From: Diphasiastrum complanatum
Lineage: Eukaryota; Streptophyta; Lycopodiopsida; Lycopodiales; Lycopodiaceae
NCBI GenBank assembly: GCA_029204225.1
Contig: CM055095.1
Coordinates: 21,990,699 to 22,054,698, forward strand
Direction: 5' to 3'
Length of the DNA stretch: 64,000 nt
Shown here: positions 55,894 to 64,000 of the stretch, piece after piece
How positions within the stretch are numbered: the first letter of the stretch is position 1
Layout: each line of letters starts with the position of its first letter
The notes under the pieces: model-generated
What the model was told of the DNA's origin: nothing
The model's input: the letters and a program-made list of their open reading frames with translations, nothing else
The model's database searches: none
Translations under genes and position numbers: made by a program

Positions 55894-57040
55894 TGTTATG
55901 TCCATGACCAGTAAGTAGGATTCAGTATACTCCTAGTCTTGGATACACGGTACTCCAGTAAATCAAGCTGTTAGTTATGCCACGTCATACTGGATGTGAC
56001 CCGAAAGTAACTAATATCCTTGTGAGGCCCAGAACACACTAAATGGAGTTTAGACAAGGTATGAGACAGTGTATATGTGTAGAGTTATCAATAGCAATTC
56101 TATGAATAGATGGTACATGCATAGGACTCTATTCTAGCTGGATCTATGTATAGGGAACTTAGGGCTATGCATGGCTATGTGCCCAAGATGCTTATGGCTC
56201 TATAAGAAGAGGCCAAACTCGCCCTACTCCTCATTGTGATCATGGATTCATTGCCAGGGTTTCACTCTACATTCATGCCTCTTGTTCCTTGGCTTGGGGG
56301 TGAAGCTTCTAGAGTTGATTGGTTGCTTCTACTTGGTTGGGTGGTTGATCCACAGTGTGTTTCCCATTGTATATTGTCTTGTAAGCAGGATCTTAGGGAA
56401 CTTCCCTTATAGTGGTATTAGAGCAAGGCTTACGAAGATTGGAGAACATGGAGAAGGGCTACCTTTCGTCGAAATTTTGGATTGGATCCATGAGAATTCT
56501 CTTCCAAGGTGGATAGCAAGGGCGCAAGTGAGTGTACTATCCCAGTTTCAATATGCATGTTGCTAAGATCCATTACTCTTGGGATTCTTTGTGGTTATAT
56601 GGAGAATTGTCCTCGAAGGCCAATTTGAAATGTTTTTTTGGAGCTTTTTCATGTGTAGATCAAATCTTTGGTAGATCTGAATTTTTTAGAAAGTGTACTT
56701 TCATTTTAGGGTTCATTAATGATGAAATTAATGATGCATGCCAGTTCTCTCCAATGATTTATAATTCTAGGCTATGTTTTGGTCAAAATTGCTTGGTTTT
56801 TCATGCTTTTTGGCACAAAATAGATAGTAAGAACCAAAACCAACAAGATCAGATCAATTAGATGGTTGTAATTCCGTAAATTGGTTTGCATGTGTTAGAG
56901 AAAGAGTTGTATGTCATGAATTTCCACTTTATGGTGATGAAAAAACCGGAAAATAGCCAAAAATCATCATTTTGGCTTGTTTTTTCATAAAGTTGGATAG
57001 TAGGTGGCTGTAAAACACCATGTAGAGCTTGTATAATGGT
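55894..57040 (+). mobile_element. Non-coding LTR element, copy 2, 3'-truncated
   Basis: 518-bp LTR (55894-56411), a primer-binding site with one change (TGGTATTAGAGC, 56413-56424) and about 620 bp of internal sequence, all matching copy 1 (39871-41010). Similarity ends near 57040 in unrelated DNA. There is no 3' LTR and no duplication can be checked. Confidence 0.85.
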
Positions 57041-57686
57041 GGACCAAATCAATCTGAATAAAATTACTATCTTTAAGGTGAGGAATAGAATTTCTCACCT
57101 GTTATTGGAGGACAAAATTCGCCCACATGTGGGCAAGGGATCAAAACCTAGGTTGGCAAGCCCAACCCAAGCATGCTACACCGCCACACACATTGATGTC
57201 TTGAGATTTAGTGGTTATTGTACGTTAGCATGTTATATTTTTCCTTTTAGATTTTAACTTTGAAATTGACTCTCAATTATAAGGTTATACCAACTATAAT
57301 GTGTAGGGGAAGTCCACCCCCCTGCCCCCTTTTCCTGAAGGCCTTCCGTAGCGTAAAAACTTTTAGGTTCTCTTTTAAAATAGAAATTTACTTTCTATAT
57401 ATCAAAAGTTTGACATGAATTACCCATGTGATACCCTGTCTGACTTTTTAAAAACGAAAAAGTGACAGCTTACATATTTGTAAGGTTATAACGACTAATT
57501 ATTTTTACAAAAAATTTCAAATAAATGATTATGTCACGTAAGGGTGTCGTCAAATATAAAGGGACAAGATCTTAGGTAATTATGTATAAAGAAAGCCCCC
57601 ATCCACGGGCCTTTCTTGACTAATAATCAGAAGGTTTGTTGTCCTGAATTTTTTATTTTTAGAAAATACAAAGGCCTTATGCATCA
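57041..57686. other. Unassigned AT-rich sequence
   Basis: No coding pattern or LTR feature recognised. Confidence 0.45.
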
Positions 57687-57932
57687 TAGGGATGGTCTTT
57701 CTTGTGACCATTACAAGTGGTAAGGCTAATTTGAGAATTCAGAAAGAGGTTTTAGGAGCAACATATTCCACACTGTCACTGTTGGGGCCCTTCCATCGTT
57801 GCATGTGGGTTATTAAGTATTTAGGGATGGTCTTTCTTGTGACCATTACAAGTGGTAAGGCTAATTTGAGAATTCAGAAAGAGGTTTTAGGAGCACCGTA
57901 TTCCACACTGCCACTGCTGGGGCCCTTCCATC
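57687..57932. repeat. Tandem duplication, 135-bp spacing
   Basis: 57687-57797 recurs at 57822-57932 with few changes (TAGGGATGGTCTTTCTTGTG opens both). The second copy ends in a hairpin. The open frame across both is a by-product of the 135-bp (3n) period. Confidence 0.9.
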
Positions 57933-57948
57933 CAACGATGGAAGGGCC
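57921..57948. repeat. Perfect 12-bp hairpin
   Basis: GGCCCTTCCATC, loop CAAC, then its exact complement. Confidence 0.9.
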
Positions 57949-57974
57949 AAGCAAAGCTGAGGGAGGAGAGGGGG

Positions 57975-57996
57975 CATCACTGGCATGCCAGTGATG
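57975..57996. repeat. Perfect 22-bp palindrome
   Basis: 11-bp half-site CATCACTGGCA and its exact complement, no spacer. Confidence 0.9.
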
Positions 57997-58131
57997 GTGC
58001 GGAATACGCTATCCCTAGGTTTTAAGGGCGAGACATAACTTCAATAATTACCCAAAATCACCTACAGAGGTCATTAGAAATACCATTTCTTTGCATATAA
58101 GATTTCTTGCTCTTATCCAAAATGAACATAT

Positions 58132-58213
58132 GATGTGCTCTAAAAAAAGCTTAGAGTAGAGCATAAGATGTGCGCTAAAAAAAATTACGAGCATCATCTT
58201 TTTAGAGCACATC
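58132..58213. repeat. Inverted repeat, 16-18-bp arms
   Basis: GATGTGCTCTAAAAAAAG on the left, its complement on the right end (CTTTTTAGAGCACATC), and an internal diverged direct copy (GATGTGCGCTAAAAAAAA). About 82 bp overall, MITE-like in size but with no family evidence. Confidence 0.75.
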
Positions 58214-58854
58214 TCATCCTATAAATCATTTCAATATGAATTTGTCAAGTAAAATCTTAATTATGGACGTCTTATCATTTACCTATTTTCTAGGCATATA
58301 ACATTTTTAATTATGCACTTTTTGTGATTTTCCCAAAATTGGAAAAATCAAAAAGAGTTTTAATTAGGTCTATGAGACTTGGCCGCCTTTAATTTTAAGT
58401 TAAAAAAAGTAAAACTCATAGAATGGTTTTGGACTCATTTTGTAACAAGTATTGCGCTTTTCTTTGAAACTCAAAGAGGGCCTTATAGGGAATTCTTGGA
58501 GTGACTTTTTTTTGGGGAGAGACAATTTGCCTTTGAGGGCCCTTGCCTGAGGCGGCAGGTTTGAGGAAGGTGGCCCTTTATTGTCCTAAAAACAATTTGT
58601 ACTTGACTTTAGAAGGAATAGCTTATTGCTCTGGTCTAAACCATAGTGTGATGTAGTGTGTCAAGTAGGAAGCCATTTTGCACATCTGAAACTTGAGAGT
58701 AATGCAGAGATGAGGCTTTTTCTACCCCTTTTGCAGTTTGCTTAAAAAGCAAAATGAGTAACACAATTGCATAAGGCCGATTTTGTTTCGTAGTGGTTGT
58801 ATGAAAAAGAAAGAGACATAGTGCCCGTACTCAATGAATGTGGCTAGAGTACAT
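58214..58854. other. Intergenic AT-rich sequence, no gene seen
   Basis: Nothing recognised. Confidence 0.5.
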
Positions 58855-59063
58855 GACATTCTGCCTGGTAAGGAATCATAGGCGCTTGCCTAGAGGCTCG
58901 GGCACTTCGAGCCTTGCTTTGAGAAACTTCTTATCGCACAAAATGCGATCTGCTTGGCTCTCTCCGTAATACTTAAAGGTCGGTTGGTCTAATCTCATCG
59001 AGCTCCCCAAAAATCTCGGGTCCTCTGGGCCTCACCCTATGACTCGTTACCGAGCAGAATGTC
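58855..59063. repeat. Inverted-repeat element related to the one at 12.8 kb
   Basis: The left arm GACATTCTGCCTGGTAA (58855-58871) and right arm 59047-59063 pair at 15 of 17 positions. The arm core matches that of 12835-12967. Confidence 0.6.
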
Positions 59064-59129
59064 CTCTCTAGAGCTTGGCTTGAGTGAGTGTTGTCTAGCT
59101 CCCCTAAATTCTTGAGGGTATGCGTGCTT

Positions 59130-59139
59130 GTGTGTGTGT

Positions 59140-59197
<58 letters not shown>
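59130..59197. repeat. (TG)n and (GA)n microsatellites
   Basis: A TG-rich run to about 59152 passes into about 22 GA units. Confidence 0.95.
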
Positions 59198-59200
<3 letters not shown>

Positions 59201-59457
59201 GAGGAGGGTGGGGAGAGGAGGGTGGACTTTGCCAAGCAAGTTCTATGGAGTACTTTATTCTGGCCTGGTTTGAAAAGCAAAGACGGCATTTGCAGGGGTT
59301 GCATCCTGGGCCACGAAAATGGAAATGGCAATGGCCGAGAGAATACGTGTCCCGGGGTATTGACTGGCGTGGCGGTCAGTAACCCATTTTGGCCGGCGTG
59401 GGACCCAGCGGCAGCAGCTCCCGTATCTTATTGTGCGGCCACAAAGCGTCTCCCCGC

Positions 59458-59463
59458 CACGTG
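59458..59463. promoter_or_regulatory. G-box CACGTG upstream of the Dof gene
   Basis: CACGTG within GCCACGTGTCA, a typical bZIP/bHLH (ABF, PIF) site context. It lies about 880 bp before the Dof start codon. Function is inferred from the motif only. Confidence 0.5.
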
Positions 59464-59525
59464 TCACGCCGTTTACCCACAAAGCTAAAAGACGAAAATC
59501 CTCCCCTTACGGAACTTTATACTTT

Positions 59526-59608
59526 AGTCCTCTGCGGGTCGCGGTGGCCTCCCCCGGGGGAGAAAACTGGGCCCCGAGGGGCCAGGGTGCATGAACCCGC
59601 AGAGGACT
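59526..59608. repeat. GC-rich inverted repeat in the Dof upstream region
   Basis: AGTCCTCTGCGGGT (59526-59539) and its exact complement (59595-59608) enclose two further self-complementary blocks, CCCCCGGGGG and GGCCCCGAGGGGCC-like. Confidence 0.8.
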
Positions 59609-59689
59609 TATAACAGCCACATGCTGAGGTCGTGGCTGTGCTCTGCCACAGAAAGAGGTGTGAGTAAGGATGCAGCACTCACGTTGCGA

Positions 59690-59695
59690 CACGTG
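59690..59695. promoter_or_regulatory. Second G-box CACGTG upstream of the Dof gene
   Basis: CACGTG within GACACGTGGCA, the core of an ABRE-type element. It may be promoter or 5' leader, since the transcription start is unknown. Confidence 0.5.
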
Positions 59696-59802
59696 GCAGT
59701 AGTGGTTGCTGCACCTCGTGGGTCTTTTGCTTTTTGCCTTTATGCCTTTGAAGTTTTCTCACGGACGCGAAAGCCCTGCTTCAATCGGGTTTATTTTCCG
59801 GG

Positions 59803-59815
<13 letters not shown>

Positions 59816-59843
<28 letters not shown>
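59816..59843. repeat. (TC)n microsatellite, probably 5' leader of the Dof gene
   Basis: About 14 TC units about 500 bp before the start codon, followed by more pyrimidine-rich DNA. CT tracts are common near plant transcription starts. Confidence 0.8.
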
Positions 59844-59846
<3 letters not shown>

Positions 59847-60342
59847 TCCTTTCCCTTTCTCTTTCGCCCTTTTTTTCCCCCCTTTTGAGAGCTCGCTGGC
59901 TATGGCGTCACCGTCTCTCTTTCTTTATGTTCGCTTTATTAGCAGAGCTGCTTCGTCCTTTTATCAGTTTCTGCTTTTGATGACACATATGTTATCTTCT
60001 GCTTCTGCCTCTGCTTCTGCTGCTGCTGCTGCTGGTGTTTAAGTAGCTCTTATCAACTGATCTCTGTGTTTTTAGTCTTGTAGTATCATCTCTTTGTGTC
60101 TGTCTTTTGCCTGTCTATCCGGATAGTGGAATGTCGTATCTGTTTAGATACGTCTCCTGGTGCCGCTGAGGATAAGGATCGCTGATTGTGTTTGAGTTGA
60201 AGCTTTTGGATCGCAATTCATCATCTTCTTGTTGCTGTTCTTCTTCTTTAGGCCTGCTTTTGGAAGATGATTTGCGTTTGCCAGGGTGGAGTTTTTTGAG
60301 CTAGTTTGAGGGATTGCAGCTTTGGGAAGAGGTGGTGTGACC

Positions 60343-62352
60343 ATGTGTAAGGATGAGCAGCAGATCGGTGAGGAGCAAGTAGCGGAAGGGGTAGGGAGTC
60401 TCATTGGTGGGCAGGATCCTGGCATTAAGCTGTTCGGTAGGGTGATTTCTGCTCTAAATAGTTCGGAGAATGATGAATCAGGTGACCTGAGTGGTTCTGA
60501 GAACGAAGAACCGATGTATCCGCGGACAGAATTCGATCATTCTTCTAAGGTTTGTAGAATTAAGCTTTTGTACGAGAAAGAAAAAGCTGGAAGATGTTGA
60601 ATTTCTTATGCTCTGATTTTTTTCTTTGGATCTTCCTTTATTTCGTGACGTTCCATTCGGGTTCGATCATCTCTTAACCGGAGAATTTGTTTCTAAAAGT
60701 AAATTTTCTGTTGTTTGCAGGAGGCGGTTCTGGCACAGCAGGTGGATGAAGATCGTGTGTCTACTTGGGTTACAGATGAGCTGGGAAGTTCATCGGGTAG
60801 CTACAGTGGATGCGAAGATGAGAAAACATTCGGCGAGAATTCAAGGCAGGCCAATCCATCCTGTGGATCGCAAGGAAAGCCAATTGTTAGCGGGCTTGGT
60901 GCGTTAGAGTTGCCAGCAGAAATCGAGAGGGAGCAGCACCCAGCAACCAAATCATCGGAGGAAACCACGCCGCGGAAACCCGACAAGCCAGTGCCATGCC
61001 CCCGATGCGACAGTCTAGACACAAAATTCTGCTACTTCAACAATTACAACGTGAATCAGCCTCGCCATTTCTGCAAGCAGTGTCAAAGGTATTGGACAGC
61101 AGGTGGGACTCTACGCAACGTGCCAGTGGGCGCCGGCCGGCGGAAGCATAAACATTCATCTCTACAGCATCAGCATCAGCAACAAGTTCCCTTTGATTGC
61201 TTCACTGTGAGACGAACCGAAGCAGACTCAGCCCAGCAGCTCCTTCCGTCTTCCCTTCCACAGATGGGCCATCAATCCACTCAGCCATTCCATCCCATTC
61301 TTCCTGCGGACAGGTTCTTACATAGCAGCCCAACGGCAACAAGCACCATCACTACCTTCAAGCAAGACAATCCGTGTCCAGGCAACAACAACAAATCATC
61401 ATCAGCATTTCAGCTAAAAAGCACGGATCAAGCAATGACAATGGGACAAGCAAAAGAGGCCGGTGCAGGAGCATACGTTGATTCTGTTCCCAAGCTTCAG
61501 AGCATGCATTCTCGCAGCACCATCTCCAGCGAGGTGAGCAACGGCAATATGCAAGAAGAAACGGCAAGAACGGCAAAACAAGGCAAATGCGCGGAAGAAT
61601 GTCAGTCCGGATCTTCCCTCTCTGCTTTTTCCGTGTTGGATCGTAAAGAGGAAGAGCAGCTGCCCATGCCCATGCCCATACCCATACCTTCGCCAACTGA
61701 CCCCTCAGGGTGGCAAAAACCCGGAGTGACGGAAGCAGCAGCCGGATGGGTGAACGCCGCTGCCCCCTATGGCTTCTTCAATGGTGCCTGGCCTCCTCCC
61801 CCTTACGTCTTCAATCCTGGCTGGTCGGCCTTCCCTCAATCCCATGTTCCTGCTTCCTACTACAATCCAACTGCTGCTGCCGCCGCCGCTGCTGCTGCGC
61901 CCCCAGCCCAGATGCTGCTGGGCTTTCCCTGGTGCCATCCATCCATGTGGGCTCCGGGGGGTTGGAGTGCTCCACCAGTATGGACCCCCACGATGCCATG
62001 GGAAGCAGCAGCTGCAGCCGTTGCAGCAGCTGCTGCTGCAGCTGCAGCATCCGCCATCTCCACTGGCAGCTCCCTGGGGAAGCACCCCCGGGATCGGCAG
62101 ATGCTTCCGGAAGGCAGGATCGAGGGGCCGCTATGGCTGCCCAAAACTCTTAGGATGGATGATCAAGGAGATCAAGTGAGAAGCTCTATTCTTGCAAGCC
62201 TAGGCCTCTCTGAAACCTCCTCCCAGCTCAATTTACCAGCAAAAGGAATGCACAAATCTTTCGTTTCTGAATCTGCTGCTGCTTCTGTTGAGGGAAGGCA
62301 TGACAATCCAGCAGCTACCACCAGATCAGTTGCTTTTCAGGAAAGCAATTGA
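60343..62352 (+). CDS. CDF: Cycling-Dof-factor-type transcription factor, 2 exons, 612 aa
   Basis: Exon 1 60343-60549, intron GT-AG 60550-60720, exon 2 60721-62352. Both exons are in phase 0 and give 612 residues, longer than typical flowering-plant CDFs. Residues 25-35 (Asp-Pro-Gly-Ile-Lys-Leu-Phe-Gly) match the CDF N-terminal motif. The Dof zinc finger is Cys162-X2-Cys165-X21-Cys187-X2-Cys190, followed by Arg-Tyr-Trp-Thr-Ala-Gly-Gly and a basic Arg-Arg-Lys-His-Lys-His. It binds AAAG-core DNA in the nucleus. The C-terminal CDF signatures are Gly-Phe-Phe-Asn-Gly-Ala-Trp and Phe-Pro-Trp-Cys (residues about 415-480), Leu-Gly-Lys-His-Pro-Arg-Asp (521-527) and Leu-Trp-Leu-Pro-Lys-Thr-Leu-Arg (540-547). 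In characterised plants the latter regions bind FKF1/GIGANTEA, and the proteins repress CONSTANS-type genes in photoperiod control. Two alanine runs (454-462, 498-512) are unusual. No lesion is seen. The start is chosen because the CDF motif lies upstream of the Dof domain in exon 1. Confidence 0.92.
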
Positions 62353-64000
62353 TCTGTTATAAGCTAGCTGCTATGCTAATTTTCTTCCTTCATTACCAGC
62401 TGCTGCTTCAATTGCTGAAGACTAATCTTGTGAGATGATGTACAGCAGAGACTTTGGAGTTATGTTGCTAATCTAGGATATATCCAGAAGCGTAAATCTG
62501 CTTTTGTAGCTTTGTATTGTGATATATTATTATGTATTGCAATCAAGTTTGCAACTTTTTCATGAGATTTAAACAGTCTTTTTCAAGATCTACACCGCCT
62601 TGCAATGCTCAAAAGCTTGCAAAATTTCCTATTTTGCTTACATTGAATTGTCTTACGATCTGAGATAAGAGCATGAATTGCTGTAGGTTACTGATTTGTT
62701 TGAACATCAAACTCCTAAAAATTATTACATTTTCTTATGCTAGCCACTTGATTTGAACGCTTGGCAGGATCTTTCATGGTTACTAAGAAAACATGTTCTC
62801 CCCTCACACCACACCCTAAACCACCATGGCTGGATAGATTAGGGAATCTACAAAAGAAAATGCCAAACTTAGACATTGTGCCCATTTTTCTTTTCTCTCT
62901 TCTTTTTGTTTATCTATTTTATTATTTTTCAAGGGTGGTTCTCTCAATGACCTTAGAGCCCCTTATCGAAACTTCTCAACATTTCACTCTAATTCACATG
63001 CATATCCTTTGGCATTACATGGAAGTGCTTATTTTAACTCTCTAATTCACATGCATATATCCCTTAGCATGAGTTGCTCAAAGCTTACGTGGCACATCCT
63101 ATAGGGAACACAAGGGAGTCCAAAGGCGTGCAAGTGCTTGGCCCTCACGACATTTGAGCCACAAATTTAGGTCAATTGGGAGTGTGTGCTAAAGCTAGAG
63201 GGCGAAATAAAAGGCCTCAAATAAAGGTGGGTGTAATATGGGCAACTTTAACTCTCGAAAGGTCTTGCTCTTGCAAAAACTCTTTGGCCATATCGAGGGT
63301 TTATGTCTTTGGCTTGGGCCTTCCAAGGTGGAAAGGGCCTTGCCACTTACTATTGGCTTGGGCCTTCCAAGGTGGAAAGGGCCTTGCCACTTACTAAAGA
63401 TAAACATGGAAGTATGCAAAACTCCTAAAGATAGATCATGTTCTTCTAGCAATAAATAGATGTTGAGTTCTACTAAAACCTAAGGAGACAATACATTTTA
63501 GTTATATCTTGCATAAACAAATAAGTTATCATTTAAAAACAAGAAGATGCTAGCATTTTAATGCTCAATAATACATTGTACTTCTCAAGTCATATACAAT
63601 GTATTCACATTCGTTTGGTTGCCAAATGTAGGGGCAACATTAGTTGCCAAGGCTAGGTGGAGATCCATGGTTTAGACTCGGACATCACATTATTTTCCAC
63701 ATGTTCGCAAGCTTTTGTCTCAACATTTTTTGTCTTTCTCATAAATGATTGGCTAAAATTTCTAATCCCAACTTTTATTGGTCCTTTGAAGTTGAGTTTC
63801 CATCGATAACTTAGCTTGTGAGGGATTAATGCTATATACTTTGAACATGGTTGAGTTTCCCCTCATGGTGACAACTCAGCTTTAGTGCAAAATCCTAAGT
63901 GGCCAGTTTTTGACAATGATGGGCAAGGGTTCAAACAACATAAATTTTCCTTGACCGAGGGCTTCATTGATTGGTTCTGCTCTTTGGTGCGAGCATCATC
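62353..64000. other. Downstream flank of the Dof gene, no further gene seen
   Basis: The first few hundred bases should be the 3' untranslated region. Beyond that, AT-rich DNA with a 44-bp tandem duplication. A 94-codon hydrophobic frame at 62761-63045 has no supporting pattern. Confidence 0.55.
63311..63396. repeat. 44-bp tandem duplication
   Basis: GGCTTGGGCCTTCCAAGGTG opens two adjacent, almost identical copies (63311-63354 and 63355-63396). Confidence 0.9.

Noticed and set aside
57692-57994. 100-codon frame with an internal protein repeat
   Set aside because: The repeat is the 135-bp tandem DNA duplication, which keeps frame by chance; no family features.
59088-59488. Several frames with Glu-Arg or Ser-Leu repeats
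   Set aside because: They are translations of the GA microsatellite.
61705-62179. Frames of 94-147 codons opposite or overlapping the Dof C-terminus
   Set aside because: Shadows of GC-rich, repeat-coding exon 2; the Dof frame is clearly the real one.
59130-63400. CRISPR-like direct repeats
   Set aside because: Repeats here are microsatellites and single tandem duplications without regular unique spacers.

Overview
This window looks like nuclear DNA from a land plant with a repeat-rich genome. The evidence is two intron-containing plant gene families (a WAT1-related/UMAMIT membrane transporter and a cycling-Dof-type transcription factor), dense nested Ty1/copia and Ty3/gypsy LTR retrotransposons, and AT-rich intergenic DNA. 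I cannot name the species. No bacterial-style operons, CRISPR arrays, tRNA or rRNA genes were seen.

Layout. 0.7-3.5 kb: a broken minus-strand gene of a family I do not recognise (globular, coiled-coil, globular). 3.66-10.8 kb: one old copia element (A). Its two outer ends still carry the matching 5-bp target duplication CTAAC, while its 5' LTR has been split by other copia fragments (B, C). 10.8-14.5 kb: non-coding DNA with a TA microsatellite and an inverted-repeat element. 14.5-17.2 kb: an eight-exon WAT1-related gene that looks intact (382 aa). 19.6-25.2 kb: a complete Ty3/gypsy chromovirus-type insertion with target duplication GCTCC, non-canonical AG...CT LTR ends and no recognisable reverse transcriptase or integrase core. 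25.3-36.7 kb: remnants of several copia and gypsy elements (D-G). 37.1-38.4 kb: a second broken gene of unknown family. 38.5-45.6 kb: copia element H, interrupted by a 3.2-kb non-coding LTR element flanked by ACTAG. 45.6-51.8 kb: rearranged copia pieces, including inversions, one intact gag ORF and a minus-strand gag-protease-integrase fragment (I). 51.8-55.9 kb: copia element J, whose 3' LTR is itself hit by a second copy of the non-coding LTR element. 57-60 kb: tandem and inverted repeats, then the GC-richer upstream region of the Dof gene (G-boxes, GA and CT tracts). 60.3-62.4 kb: the two-exon Dof gene (612 aa). 62.4-64 kb: non-coding.

The two host genes appear unrelated in function. The rest is a nested graveyard of LTR elements. 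Almost every copia copy has lost an internal block of gag/pol, often joining gag or the leader directly to integrase or reverse transcriptase. Every primer-binding site seen, in copia and gypsy alike, matches TGGTATCAGAGC (initiator-Met tRNA type) exactly or nearly. Exon boundaries and element ends were read by eye. LTR ends without a matching target duplication are approximate.
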